Source: Strigamia acuminata (lineage: Eukaryota; Arthropoda; Chilopoda; Geophilomorpha; Linotaeniidae). Taken from it: a stretch of DNA of 60,000 bases. The notes below the pieces were generated by a model. It had not been told where the DNA came from, made no database searches, and worked only from the letters and a program-made list of their open reading frames with translations. Positions 15,201-27,498 of the stretch are shown in pieces (position 1 is the first letter of the stretch; every line of letters starts with the position of its first letter). The position numbers and the translations under genes were made by a program. The stretch is from the NCBI GenBank assembly GCA_949358305.1, contig OX442316.1:13580001-13640000 (forward strand). Reading direction: 5' to 3'.

Positions 15201-15872
15201 GGGTGGAATTTGTAGAATTCGAACTTATAATGATTTCCTTTTAAATAATTAATTAAGATAACAGCTTGATGGTATTACTCCCAGCTGTGCATTTGTAAAT
15301 TTTTATTTTTTTTATTTTTTAAATTCATAAAATAAAAAAAATATAAATAAAAAAATATAAAAAAACAAAAAAAACACAGACATAAGTTTGAATCTTGGCA
15401 AAGTGTATTGAAAGGTTTGTTACTATTTCTTGCACAGTTTTGAATTAGAATGAAATTACATCACACGTTGCCCGCATGTGGACCACTGAGAAACAACTTA
15501 AATTTTGTATTTAAATTTGATTTTATTTTCTTTATCACCGCATTTCAAGTTTCAAGTTGCGCAGAAATAGAGCTGGAATGAGTCACGTACAGTTGAGATA
15601 GAAACAACAAAATCAAACTGATAAAATCAAACAGATCGTGAGATCGAGCACAAATTGAGAGATATCAATGATTCACGATGCAATTAATGCATTTAATTAC
15701 GAATTCGATTCAACTTACCCAGAAGTTACATTATGACGGGGATGAAGAGAAGGGACTAGAGCTTTAGGACGGACGGGCGAAGCTGTTCTCGAACCACTAG
15801 TCTCTACATTCGACTGGGATGCTACGGGCAAGTTGTCCATTCCGGCATTATTACCGTAACGCACGACGAAAT
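12226..15872 (-). CDS. Transmembrane and coiled-coil domain protein (TMCC1/2/3 family)
   Basis: ER-anchored coiled-coil protein; human TMCC1 works at ER tubule and endosome fission sites. Common exons join in phase: 14618-14411, 14333-14141, 14077-13849, 13780-13736, 13676-13594, 13486-13417, 13366-13021, 12941-12876, 12812-12657, 12594-12413 and 12343-12226. Family signatures: [62 protein letters not shown], the [11 protein letters not shown] patch, [18 protein letters not shown], and two C-terminal membrane segments ([20 protein letters not shown] and [11 protein letters not shown]). Two alternative 5' routes keep phase into 14618. One is exon 15872-15719, whose own start (MDNLPVAS within it, or an exon upstream) is unsettled. 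The other is a short first exon 15057-15026 encoding [10 protein letters not shown], giving 575 residues. Confidence 0.9.
14855..15057 (-). other. TMCC alternative first exon and possible 36-nt cassette exon
   Basis: Exon 15057-15026 (ATG ATA AGT CGA..., donor GTGAGT) splices in phase 2 to the TMCC exon at 14618. Between them, 14890-14855 is bounded by TTTCAG and a GT donor, is exactly 36 bases, and keeps the frame with no stop, adding [12 protein letters not shown]. Both are inferred from splice signals and phase only. Confidence 0.55.
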
Positions 15873-17522
15873 CTGAAGTGAAAAGCAATTTGAAAATTAA
15901 TTTTAATAACAATTGTGAAATGAAAAGTCTTATCCACATAAAGAAAGTGAATTAAAAATTATTTTTTTTAAATTTTTTTAAAAAATTCTTTCATGTCTAG
16001 AACGTCATCGCAGAACAAATGGTTGACAGGAAACATTTTCCTTGGTGCGTGACGTGTAATCGGTTGATGTTTTCTGTTGTTCGTAGAGGATTATAATATT
16101 ATATATTAAAATTTAATAGAAATAAAGGATATTTTTTCAAGGTTTTACGTTTGTGGGTCGAATTTTGTTCACTTTTTCATGCAGTAAAGACTTTAGTTAC
16201 GAATAAAAGCGACGAAAGGCGGAGACAACGAAAGACCAGAAAGAAAGTTTTATCTTAATATTATTTGATTTCACCTTTTGGTAGTGACTGACTCATTGTA
16301 GATTATGTTTATTTTAACTTCCCTAGTGGTAGAATTTAGCCTTTTAATGGATGTAAAATAATGCTTGTGGAAATAAAGTTTAAAAAAAAATAAAAATAAA
16401 TAAAATTAAAAATAAATAAATAAAAACTTTTGAAAAAATATAAAAATATAAAAATATAAAAATTCAAAGTGGATAAATAATAATTTTATTTTTTAAAAAC
16501 ATGAATATATATATATTTACCTAACTAATATTTGGGTCTATAATTACAATGTAACCGAGACAGTTTCTTATCAATCTTCATCGTTCACCTAAAAAGAAAA
16601 AAAATTAATTAATTCAAATTACATTTTTTTTTTAAATTTAAAATCAAATAGAACCGAATTACCGTAAAGTATCATCCACAGACAATTTTTTTAAATTTAA
16701 AATTCGAGACTTCGTCAGGATAAAATTGCGGAAAATTTATATTTTGGATCAAATTCACGTCTGGTTTACGGATGAATACAAAAGAGTACAGAAAGACCAG
16801 CTGCAGCTGTTGTTGTTGTTATAGTGTGATGATATCGTGTAGGCCTAAATCATCGAGACAAATATTTAACTTACAATTTGAGTGGAGAATCGATTACGAG
16901 CGGTCGAATTGTATAGGAAAGCATTTGGAATATTAGGTAGTTGCGTGCGGACGATTGATTATGGTACTTACAACGGGCTTTTTGAATTGTAATGAAACGT
17001 AAACTCTACCTAAAATTGGATACCGTGGGAGTAGCAGATCTTCCAGTACAATGCGCAAACTCGACTCGGATCTTCGCTCGGCGCTCACTGATGAAGTATC
17101 AACTTCGCTCCACCTATCGTTTGTGACGCGCGTAAATCTTTGCCAAACAAATATTACATCATTAAATCTGCACCGTATTCGTGTAATAATTACTAAATGA
17201 CGTCAGGTATTTTATGGAAGCATACAAATGGACCAACTGACTTTTCAGCTCGAATTTACGCCCTCTTCAGGTCGATTTTGAAAATTTATGAAGATATAAT
17301 TTGTAATTTTTTAAAATTAATTTTCTGTCATTAAAATCCAAATAAAAGAGACGATAAAAACTAAAAATATATTACGCCGAGAATTTACTAATTTCTAAAA
17401 TTTTAATGTATTTTTATTTCAACATTTTGTCACCCCGTGGCGTAGCGATCGCAGCGTAAATTGCGATTTTATTTTATAGAAAGAAATTTAACACGCTTAA
17501 AATAAAATAAAAATGTTTTAAA
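15873..17522. other. Upstream TMCC region with probable 5' UTR exons
   Basis: Minus-strand donor-like sites (GTAAGT near 16971, GTAAGTTA near 16870, GTAAATAT near 16520) and an acceptor before 16585 suggest non-coding first exons reaching toward ~17.1 kb. A palindromic TGACGTCA is at 17198-17205, where a TMCC promoter would be expected. A-rich simple sequence lies around 16380-16460. No complete coding exon was identified. Confidence 0.4.
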
Positions 17523-19498
17523 TTATTTATTTCGATTTTTACCAGAACGTCCACTAACTGGTTTACGTTTGCCTGCTTTTGCAACTCTTTTCCCCTTTTT
17601 ATGCGGTGTCAATTTTCTATTCGTAGTTTTCTTATTCTTTTTTGCATGAACAAACTTTTTAGGGTTATCTTTTCTATTATTAAATGACTCATTTCGATCG
17701 TTGAATTTCGACTTTTTTCGCATTCCTCCTGGACCCGAGCCATCTCCCTCTCTATTTTGACGTTTCTTCCCATGAATAGATTCGTTTCGATCGTTGAATT
17801 TCCTCCTTTTCCGCATTCCTCCCGGACCCGGCGCCTCGTCTTCCTCCCTCTTTTGACGTCTATTTGTATTTTTAGTAAAAAGATCTAAAAAAAAAAACAT
17901 TTTAAAATTAATGTTTCTATTGTTATAAAAACAAAATCTAAGATCTACCTTTGTCCGGTTCCACACCGGTTTCTTTTTTAAACCACTGCCCATCGTCATC
18001 ATCAGCATTATTTGCTTCCGAACCTCCTTCGTTCCTTCCACCACGTTCCGCTTTCAGCTTAACGTTTTCTTCTTGTTGTTTGTGCCTTTGTTCCTTCAGT
18101 TTTCTAAAATGGTAAAAATGGTAAAAATAAATAAATGAATAAATAAAAATAACTTCTCGCTAGTTTACCTTTTCTTCAATATATTTTTCCGTATGATTGC
18201 TATTTCTTCGGGTGTTTTTTTAAGATGCCTGTGATACAATACTTCGCCATTCAAAATTCCTTCCTCGATTTTAATCAGGCATAATTTAATCCTCGGTCCC
18301 AATTCCACCAACCTAAAATAACAATCGGTTTTACAGCTCTGCCGACGGCCGACGCCAATTCAATTCATTCAACTAACCTAATCGCACTCTGCTCGGCAAC
18401 CATGTTCCCTCTACTGGACACATTTTGAGGCAACGTCACTTGGTTGGCCGGACCATCCAATTCAACCTCGCTTTCAGACAAATTTCCACCTCTAATTTGA
18501 AAAAAGAAATGTAAATATACTTTAAATTAACTTCATAACTTATTTTTTATCATTTACTCGATCATAAATTGACTAATTTCACCAAAGTTTCCTAAATTAG
18601 GAACTTTATTTTGAATTAGCTTCTTCACGCCCTTGCTTATTCCTGTAGGTGCAAGTTTTATTGTACTGGAAAGAAAAAAAATGGTCATTTATATTCATAT
18701 ACGGGTCACATAACTATATATTTACTAATGTCGGAATTCTATGCTGGAATCATCAGAATTAAAATTCATTAAAACACATCGTCTGATGCAATTTAATTTG
18801 ACCTAAAACCAAAAAAAATAAATTAAAAACCTAATTTTTTTTTAAAAAAATTAATCTTTCTCACTTTATGAACATTGATGGAAGGAAACATGTTTTGAAA
18901 GGTCGTTGCCATTAATTTCATTTCAGGGCCTTCGCCGCTAAAATTATTCAGAACTATGAGTGGATGATGTTGAAACTGTTTGGCGTAAGTCAAAGGTCGT
19001 TTCAACGCGGAAATTACATCCCTGGTTAACGAGTAATTCATCACACGAAATGTTAACGTAGGACCGTGCGGCAAACGGAGAATTCGCATGTAAACTCCAA
19101 TTGATGACTTCGTAAACATGACCATGTGAGATACGTTTAGAACTCCAGATACAGCAATAAAGTCTTTTAATGCATTCGTTCGTAAAACCTGAATAACATA
19201 AAATGTAAATTATTCTGACTCGGTAACCGACAAATAATGGCAACCTTTAATTGTGTGGCAGTGTACGGTTCCATGACTTTTCTGAAGTCTTTCATCAATG
19301 CGGCCACGTGTTTACCGACTTGGCCGCGATATAGAACGAACGAGTGAGGTGCTCGTTTCACTTCTTCCGGTTCATCTCCTTGTTTCTGAGCTGCCCGACG
19401 CCTCGATTTTCCCTGTTTAATATATTTTATTCGTTTTAGATTAGGAAATAGAAAGTAAAATACAATAAGACGAAACAAACCTTGCGTTTACCAGCCAT
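17523..19498 (-). CDS. PPAN: Peter Pan / SSF1 ribosome biogenesis protein
   Basis: Nucleolar Brix-domain protein needed for 60S subunit assembly (yeast SSF1/2, Drosophila ppan). Nine exons join in phase: 19498-19481, 19412-19245, 19188-18865, 18802-18726, 18665-18558, 18491-18378, 18312-18169, 18103-17949 and 17884-17523, giving 489 residues. The Brix domain spans residues ~25-290 with PHSFVLYRGQVG, DFRKVMEPYTATQLK, LRLPHGPTLTFRV, VLNNFSG, KLMATTFQNMFPSINVHKV, the LSESEVELDG and RGNMVAEQSAIRLVELGPR segments. The tail is basic and lysine-rich, typical of a nucleolar protein. It contains a direct repeat: GPGGMRK-x2-KFNDRNES occurs twice about 32 residues apart. The gene is head-to-head with TDRD7. 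Confidence 0.95.
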
Positions 19499-20385
19499 GT
19501 TGTTTTCGCAATGACTGATGGGAGACGATTGTCAATAAATACAAATATCGAAGACATAAACCAACTGTTGGATCTATTTTACTTTTAAATAATTAAGTAT
19601 TTCTTTATTATTTCCTTTGTCACGTTATTTTTGCAGCTTACGTTTAATTTTTTATTTACCGGTATTTTAATTTTTAATGTGCTACGGAACTTCTAAAGAG
19701 ACATCAGTATTGCAAGTTTGAAGTTCAAAGTTCAAACTTAAGAATATATGAAAATGTAACATCAAATTGGATTAAATTGTACAGATTTTTTAATTGTCAA
19801 CTTTTTTAAATCAAATAACAATTTGATTTGATCAGTATAGGATATTTTTAAACTGGCAGCTTGTTTTAATTAAATCGTTTTATATTCAATAATGTCAATT
19901 TTTCAATTAATATTTTTTACATAGTCCATATTTGCTGTCTTGAATTTTGATGTTGAAAACTGCACAAGTTTTCAGAAATAATACATATTTAATTTATTGT
20001 TTCTGCAAACATCTGTTTACGATGTTCCCTATAGACCCCCGTACATTGAATTTCAGTAGTCCGTTCTGTAATTGGTGGTTATTGGTTACAGGTTTTACCG
20101 AATACCGAAATGCTTGGTTGGCACTTAACCTAGCAGATATAACTGTACACTTATTTGAATATCTAATTTAAATAAACTTCGGCTCTTCCGTGAGAGACGA
20201 GTTTCGATTGCAGTTGACACTGACGAGAGCTAATTGGGGTTTGCTATCTCATGATAATCCTTTTTAATAATTATCCGGTAATTCGATATTTCCTATTGCG
20301 GCAACGTGCTAAAGACTTTAACGCAAAATACAACTTTTTGTTTATTCTAAAATTAAATGACAGAAATCGATTCGACGTGGTCAAG
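19499..20385. promoter_or_regulatory. Divergent intergenic region, PPAN / TDRD7
   Basis: About 890 bases between the two outward-facing start codons, so it must carry both promoters. The TDRD7 5' UTR probably lies in ~20180-20385. No specific element could be named. Confidence 0.4.
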
Positions 20386-23300
20386 ATGGCTGACGACACA
20401 GAGAAGCTGCTACGATCTGTCCTTCAAAGTTGCAAAAACGGAGTCCTTATAAGCAAGCTTGAGAGTAAGTTTCATTTCAGAAAACAAACACGCGCATTTT
20501 AAGATATTACTGCGACAAAATTTTGAGTTTATCTCTAAAATATGTCCCGGAATAAGTTTTTAAACAAAAATCTAATCAATTCACTTTGATGATTAAGATA
20601 TAATTTTTATCTTTATTTGTATTTTTACGTAATGTAAATAAATTACAAACATTTTTGTCCCCAATACTCTTAATTTGAGCACGGAAAAATCTTAAAAACA
20701 CGTGGTTTATAGAAAGGAAGAAATGCGACCATTAATAAATTATTCTCATTATTCAGAGGATTTCTTGTGCATTACTGGAGATACAATACCGTTTCGAAAA
20801 AAAGGATTTTCTTCATTGGAAGCTTATTTGAGGTCGATTCCGGATGTGGTCAAATTAACTCGCGGGTATTTAATTTCGACATATTGGTGTCATAAAAAAT
20901 TCGCATTGAAAATTAATGATTATTTTTTATAAAACAGGCCAGTAGGTTTAATGGTGGAAGCAGTGGCCGACAATAGCACGAGACACATCGCGGAGCTAGT
21001 TTCGCGCCAACGCGCCGTTAAAACTAAAGCTAAATCGCACAAGGTAACTCGTGGAGTTTATTTTTAGTCGCCGTTAAACTATATCGATTTTCATACAAAT
21101 ATAGAGATACTGCGCGCCAAGCAGCAACTTTCGCCCAACCCGCAGTAACAACGTGCAATTTGGCGCATCTAGCAACAATTATTTCTCAAGCAGAAGCAAC
21201 AATATGCAACCGTCGAGCTATCAACCAAACAAGAGTAATAATGTGGACTACCAATCAAACAGAAGCTGCAATAGCCAGTCATCGAATGCGAACTCTTACT
21301 CGAGCAAACCTAACAATATACAATCGCATAACAACGATTCATATCCCAAATACGAACCGCCTCCACGATTCCAAAAGAAACCGCAGTCTCCAACTTCGCC
21401 ACCACCGTCTACATCAAGAACCGTGATATTTCCGAGTGAGAATGCAAGCCCTCAAGTATTCTTGAATTTGAGGGCGCAGGACCCGAGAACTGTGAAAATG
21501 AAGCGACCACCCTTATTGCCGACGCCGCCATCGATTACGCCTTCAGCCTCGTCGGTTTTGCCGCTACAACCACTTATGCCGCCGCCACAACCGATTAAGC
21601 CGCCGCCGCAATCGCAAGCACGTCTGTCGCCGCCGCCAGAACCAATTAAGCCGCTGCTGCAACCACGTTTGTCGTCGCCGCCAGCACCACTTAAGCGGCT
21701 GCCGCAACCACGTTCGTCGCCGCCGCCAACTTCAATTTACAGCAACACGTGGAGAAATGCTGCTCCGAAGTTGGAAAACGGAGACGTTCCCACTTGCAGT
21801 AGGAAATTGATGAAGAAAAATGTGTTTTTGAGTATTACATGTTGCATTTTGTTTTATTTCAGGGGTAGAAGCGCATCGTTCCGTCAGAGACAGACTGTCG
21901 AGCTACAAGGAAATGTTGGAACAATATGTGCAGATTAATAAGTTAGGCGTGCCGATTTTTAGCTTGATGATGCTGCCGGAGCTAAAGGGGCATATGGCTT
22001 CGGTGAAAGTGGCTGAGCAAGTGTTTAGTTCGTATCCGATAGAGCATCTTAGTCACGAGGAAGCGCAAGAGATCGCGTCGAAAAAGGCGATCGAGAGTTT
22101 AGCTTCTAGGAAAGGTAATTCGAGATCTAAATCAAAACGATGGATTAGGGAGCCTTATTGCTATTATTATTACGCTAACGATTATTATTACTATTAATTG
22201 TTGAGCCTTGCACGAAATGTTAAATTGTTTACATGTTTTAAATGTTTTAAATGTTTTAAATGAACAGATATTGACCAATCAACAGTATCTACCGAAGTTG
22301 ATGTTCTGTTTTCTCGAATTGAGAAGGTAGGCAGTTGTATTTTTGCCTTAAAATCTTTTTTTTTTTTGTAAAAGAAATTTGTATTATTTTTTTTACGAAA
22401 ATAAAAGGATTATTGAAAATTTTAAATTTTGTTTTTTTTCTTTTGTTTTTTTTTAATTGGGAATTTTTCTACATTACAGTTGCTGCAAAATTATAGATGC
22501 GGCGTCGTAAGCGACGAAATCCCATCTCGGTACAAAGAGGAATATAAGGAGCATTTGCCGGAAGGATGGTTGAAAATTATTATGACGCGCAACATTATTC
22601 ACTCCGAAACGTAACGCTTTTATTTTTACTCTTAAAACGACGCTTCTATACGTGTATTTACGTGTGTATTTTTTTCAGGCATAATGATCGAATTATTCTC
22701 TATCCGGAAATTCCTAAAGTAATTTTTAAAAAAATATAACAAAAAATTGATAATTTCAACATATTGCTCTAGCAGGTGGCGGCAACAGGACACAAAAATG
22801 GCGTTGACGATCCAAAAACCGATTTCGTGGACGTTTTTCTTTGCCACGCTGTTTCCACGATGAGCGTTTTCGTTCGGCTGGTTGAAACATCTGTAAAAAT
22901 TCAATTATTTCTACCATCGAATGTAAATAATTAATTTTTTATTTATTTCTTTATTTATAGGAGGCTTTTGAAGCATTAGGAATTAAAATGGAAGACGAAT
23001 ACATGCATTATAGAAGTAACATAGCTACATGTGATATTATCGTTGGTAAGCAATATGCCGCTCACTTTGCTTCGTCTTGGCATCGTGTTACGGTCATGTC
23101 CCTGCATAAAGATAAGGTAAAAAATTAATTAATTAAATGAAATGATTTTAATTAATTAATTAATTAATTTCTAGGTGCTGTGCAAGTTTATTGACAACGG
23201 CGATTATGATTATGTGAGTAGTACTTGCATCCAACTGCTGAAACCGGAATTTTTAGAGCTGGCTGATCAGGTATGAAGTATTAGAGCGTGAAACACTTTA

Positions 23301-25572
23301 GATTTACGTGCTCTACATTGAAACAGCTTTTTGTATGTCGCACATTGATGTTAATTGTCATTTAAAATGTCTTAGGCTTTAGAGTATCAATTGCACGGCT
23401 TAGAAGAGTATGCTGAACATCCAACGAGTCTTTTAGCACTCCAAAATGAATGCGGGAATACATTTGTCGCCGAAGTCAAACCTCAGTAATTTGAAATCCT
23501 TAAATATTGTTTTTACAAATTTTAAAATTAATTGTTTCACAGTGGGAAATTTACCGGTTTGGTTCTCTACGACACTTCGCAAGGCGATGAAACCGAAAAT
23601 ATAAACGAAAAGATTAAATCTAGAATTTTGGAAGCAAATATAACGCCCGCGTTACCAAATGTAAACGTATAATTTGATATCATTTATAGTTAATTAATTT
23701 TTCTATTTTTTTAAATTTAGACTGGAATTGTCTGTGATAAACCTGTATATTTATCGCACGTGTTGCCGAATGGAAACATATTTGTGCAAATTCAAAACGA
23801 ATGTTATTCTTTTGTCGAGCAATTGCTTTTAGAAATTAGAGAGAATTGTGACGTAAGTACCTGCTGTAAACCTCTTAACGGTGGAGTGACTTTGAATCGT
23901 TATTATAGGAAATACCGTCAGTGACGGCGGAGAATGTGAGACTAGGCGAAGCAAATTACATCGCCAAATACGAGGAGGAGTGGTACAGAGCCAGGGTGGA
24001 CAGCTTCGATGGCGATCGGGTACGTAGTAGCTAAAAACACATTAAAAACCTAATTTTGTTTTTTGATTAATTTTTCTTGTGTTCTTTTGCAGATGAAAGT
24101 TTTTTTTATCGATTTTGGAAACACCGAAACAGTTTCTATCGAAAATATTAAAAATCTCTTACCGGTTGACGAGATACTTCCGAAACTTCCTCCCCTTGTA
24201 AGTTATAGTTACTTGAAGAACAATATTAAATGTTTGAATTAAAAATACAATTAAATTTTTAAGGCTTTCCAATGTAAACTGTTCGGCATCCCACCATCGC
24301 CTAATTTGGAGTGGAATCAGGCAGCTACGACGAAATTAAGCGAATTAGCTTTAGACGAACAGGTTTTGCTCAAAGTGAGAGAATTGTTTTAATTATGTTA
24401 CGAAATAGATTAATGGAACATTCTTCGTTTGTTTAGGTGGTGATTCCTGCAACGACTCAAACAATTCCATTTGTCGAGATCTTTAAGCGCATCCAACCCG
24501 ACAATCAACTAATCGCAATAAAGGAGACACTAACGATTGACCAACATCTCTTTTGGTATTAATTAAATAATTTTAAATGTTTACTATGATTGAATGAATG
24601 AATGAATAAATATTGATTGAATGATTGAATAAATAATTTGTTTGATTGACAGGCCGAAGATAACGGGGGGCTTTTCTCCAGAACCTGATATCAGTTTGAA
24701 TATGAATATATTAAAACCTCCTCACTTGCCAGAAGTTGGCTGTTACATGAATGTGCAAGTGTCATTAACCGCCAGCCCCTGGAATTTCAGGGTAATAATT
24801 CAATTTTTATCCCAAATTTGTTTATTAATTTTTTTATGTTGAAAATGTAGTGCCAACTCTATGATACTTACATGTCGTTAGAAGAACTCACCGTGAATAT
24901 GCAAACACATTACGATAACAAAGTATTTTGTGTTTTTTTTTTTTTTAGATTTTTATTACTGTACTGTTACATTTTCATTGGTATAATAGGAGAATCTAGT
25001 TACAATGGAGGCAAAATCGATTAAAATCGGCCGCTATTATGCTTGCAAGCATCTAGAGGACAAATTGTGGTATAGGGTCCAAGTTAAAGGATACGATGCA
25101 ACTATATCTGTGGTATTTTGTGGTATTTTATCATCGGAATTCGTTTTCATCAATTTTTTTTACAGATGTCGCTATATTATATTGACTTTGGTGATACAGT
25201 TGTAGCCGGTTTGAACGAAATTCAACCTTTAATCAATAGTTTTCGGACTTTGCCGTATCAGGCTGTGATTTGCAAATTACACGGTGAGTTTTTGATTTGT
25301 TTATGTTTTAACGAATTTTTTATTATCATTTTTTAACTGATGGTTATTTTTTAGGCGTTTCTCCAACGAATAAAGACTGGAGACCTGAGGACTGCGTTAG
25401 ATTTCAGCACTTAGTGGAAAGCAAAAGATTTGTCGCTGAAGTTTGCGGGAAATTCACGGACGACGATATGCTGACGTTGGGAGTTAAATTGATCGATACG
25501 TCCAGTGAAGATATGGATGTAGACATTGGAAAGGTTCTCGTCAAAGAAGGCCGTGCCTTGGAAATCGTTTGA
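20386..25572 (+). CDS. TDRD7: Tudor domain-containing protein 7 (LOTUS-Tudor germ granule protein)
   Basis: Germ-granule scaffold of the piRNA/mRNA-control pathway; LOTUS domains bind Vasa-type helicases and G-rich RNA, and Tudor domains bind dimethylarginine. Twenty-three exons join in phase from 20386-20464 and 20757-20865 through 25355-25572, giving 1104 residues (human ~1098). LOTUS 1 is at residues ~1-75 (LLRSVLQSCKNGVL, ITGDTIPFRKKGF, LEAYLRSIPDVV). An S/N/Q-rich then proline-rich linker spans ~100-320. LOTUS 2 is at ~335-415 (RLSSYKEMLEQY), LOTUS 3 at ~425-490 (LLQNYRCGVVSDEIP). Three Tudor units lie at ~505-625, ~695-815 (YRARVDSFDG, FFIDFGNTE) and ~905-1025 (WYRVQVKGYD, YYIDFGDTV). 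Exon 2 was started at 20757, the only good acceptor in phase. Confidence 0.94.
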
Positions 25573-26081
25573 TTTTATTAATTTCCATAACTGTATAGCA
25601 GTTTGTTTGCGTTTTTTTTGTCATTTTTTATTTTTTTTTAATTTTAGTTTAATTTTAAATATCTCAAGCTTCTCAGGCATTTTTTCTCATGCATTGAATA
25701 AAACGTTTTGGAGTTTTGTATAAGAGGAAGTGTCTTTTTTTTTTTGTTCTATTTGTGACGTGACATGAAAAAAGATTTCCAGTTTTGCAGGAAAATTGAA
25801 AAACACTCGATCAAATTTGAATATATTTTTGCAATAAGGGATATGACAAGAGAGTTTTGGCTATTGTTAACCTTTTAGATAAATAAAAAAATATATTAAG
25901 GTTTCCTCATAATCACGTGTTTTCGCTTGATCGAGCTTAAAATGACTGGAAGTATTAGGCAATGTTTTCCTCGTAAAGTGCGTATTGAATCGAATGATTT
26001 GTCATAGATAAATGAGGACATGAGGATGTAATATAAGTCGCAGCTAGTATTTTTTCTGGCAGCTTTTGGAAAGGATCAGAA
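25573..26081. other. TDRD7 3' flank and Kunitz gene promoter
   Basis: AT-rich gap. TDRD7 3' UTR is expected at its left and the Kunitz promoter at its right, with a short 5' UTR before the ATG at 26082. No other feature is seen. Confidence 0.4.
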
Positions 26082-26544
26082 ATGAAATTCTCTACTGCAT
26101 TTATCTGCATTTGTGTCGGAGTCGTACTAATTTTAAATGATTGTAAGCGATTTTTATTATTATTATTATTTTATTTATGAACTTATTTTATTTAATCTTG
26201 TAATTATTTTTTGTAACAGCACACGCTGCCAGACCTGCATTTTGCAGCTTAGCAGTTGCAAGAGGCAATTGCGATGGAGAACTGAATCGTTTTTATTACG
26301 ATGGTAAATCTAATTCTTGCAAGTCCTTTATTTACACGGGATGTGACGGAAACGGGAATAACTTTTTCAATAAGGAAAAATGTGAAGAACACTGCAGGTA
26401 CCGAGATGAATATTAAATACTAAATAGCAATAACATTTAATTTTGAAATTAATTTTTAAAAAATAATTATACTAATAAACTCTACCAAATGTGTGAATTA
26501 ATTGTTGGTACATTTAATTTTACAGCGATGCTGCTACTGATTAA
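26082..26544 (+). CDS. Secreted single Kunitz-domain protein
   Basis: Small secreted protein of 85 residues from three exons: 26082-26142, 26220-26397 and 26526-26544. A signal peptide occupies residues ~1-23 (MKFSTAFICICVGVVLIL). One BPTI/Kunitz domain follows with the six-cysteine pattern: FCSLAVARGNCDG, RFYYDG, CKSFIYTGCDGNGNNF, then CEEHC. The C-terminus adds only SDAATD. The residue after the second cysteine, P1 in serine protease inhibitors, is Asp rather than Lys or Arg, so trypsin-type inhibition is not expected. It could inhibit a protease of other specificity or have lost inhibition. Family assignment is firm; target is unknown. Confidence 0.88.
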
Positions 26545-27498
26545 GCATAAAATTTAATTCATTGTACAAAATTGAAATCCATTTCTACAATTTACGCAAT
26601 TTTGCGCACCATTATTTATGTCATATACAAATCGTAAATATATAAACTGAAATAAAAGGAATAGCGTTTGTTTAAATAACGATTTATTTCTTTGAATTCG
26701 AGGAAACGAACGGTTTCAAAAGTTTGGCTTCGCTGCACTTCACTCTTTCCTAAAATGGAGTTATAAGTTAGATTTTCTTTTAATTACATAAAAATGGAAG
26801 AGAAAACAATTTGTTACGAATCAACTTAGATGTTTAATTGATTTGATCTGAATTTACGCGCAAGGTGATGTTAGCGCAAACCAGTGGGCAAAGTTCGTAG
26901 ATTTACTCTGTTTGTTCCATCGTCAAATGCGGATATCGGACGGTGAATAAACCTAACTCGCTGTAACACACATTATTTATATTCGACGGGCTCAATTTCA
27001 CGTTGTGGGTCTTTACGTTTAAAAAGAATGAGTATGCGCAGTGATATTCATATGCGGGTGGGCGTAGGATGTCACAGGCATGCGAAGGGATAAAAGGTGG
27101 GTAAAAAGAGGCGCTATTAAGTGTTAAATTAGAAGGTGCGCGTGTTAAGACGCAAAATAAAGGTTGACAAACTCAATTCAATCTAAGAGGTGTTAACTCG
27201 TTGAAAGAAGTATGAGAAGTGTGTATTATGGATAAAAGTAGTGACCAGGTAAACATGAGTCATGTGACCAGGTCGATTGAAGTGGGTGAGGGGGTGAAAG
27301 GTATAAAATAAGGTTAATTGTTGGAAATAATAAGATGCGCGCAATGAAGCTGCGCATATATTTAGAGATGATTCATCAATGTTAGATGAAAAGGAAGATT
27401 GGGAAAAAATAAGAGAATTTAAGATTGGGTCAGTCTAAGTTAGAAATGAATAAAAAAGAAGGGTGGGTAACCTGCCCGTGACAAATTAAACACAAAAA
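26545..27498. other. Intergenic between Kunitz gene and HGSNAT copy 1
   Basis: Contains the Kunitz 3' UTR with an AATAAAAG polyadenylation-like signal near 26650 and, at 26684-26749, a relic exon on the minus strand. The stretch 26780-27490 shows no coding exon. Confidence 0.5.
26684..26749 (-). pseudogene. Relic exon of an HGSNAT-like gene
   Basis: After a TTTTAG acceptor, the minus strand reads ERVKCSEAKLLKPF... and stops at 26684. The segment GTGCAGCGAAGCCAAACTTT matches the luminal-domain exon of the neighbouring HGSNAT copy 1 (GTGCAGCAAAGCCGAACTTC, near 29740). No other exons follow. It could instead be the last exon of a small unrecognised gene, but the similarity favours a duplicated fragment. 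Confidence 0.45.

Noticed and set aside
20702-20756. Extension of TDRD7 exon 2 to the upstream AG sites at 20712-20720
   Set aside because: These acceptors lack a pyrimidine tract and mostly break phase; TTCTCATTATTCAG at 20756 keeps phase and gives the LOTUS sequence directly.
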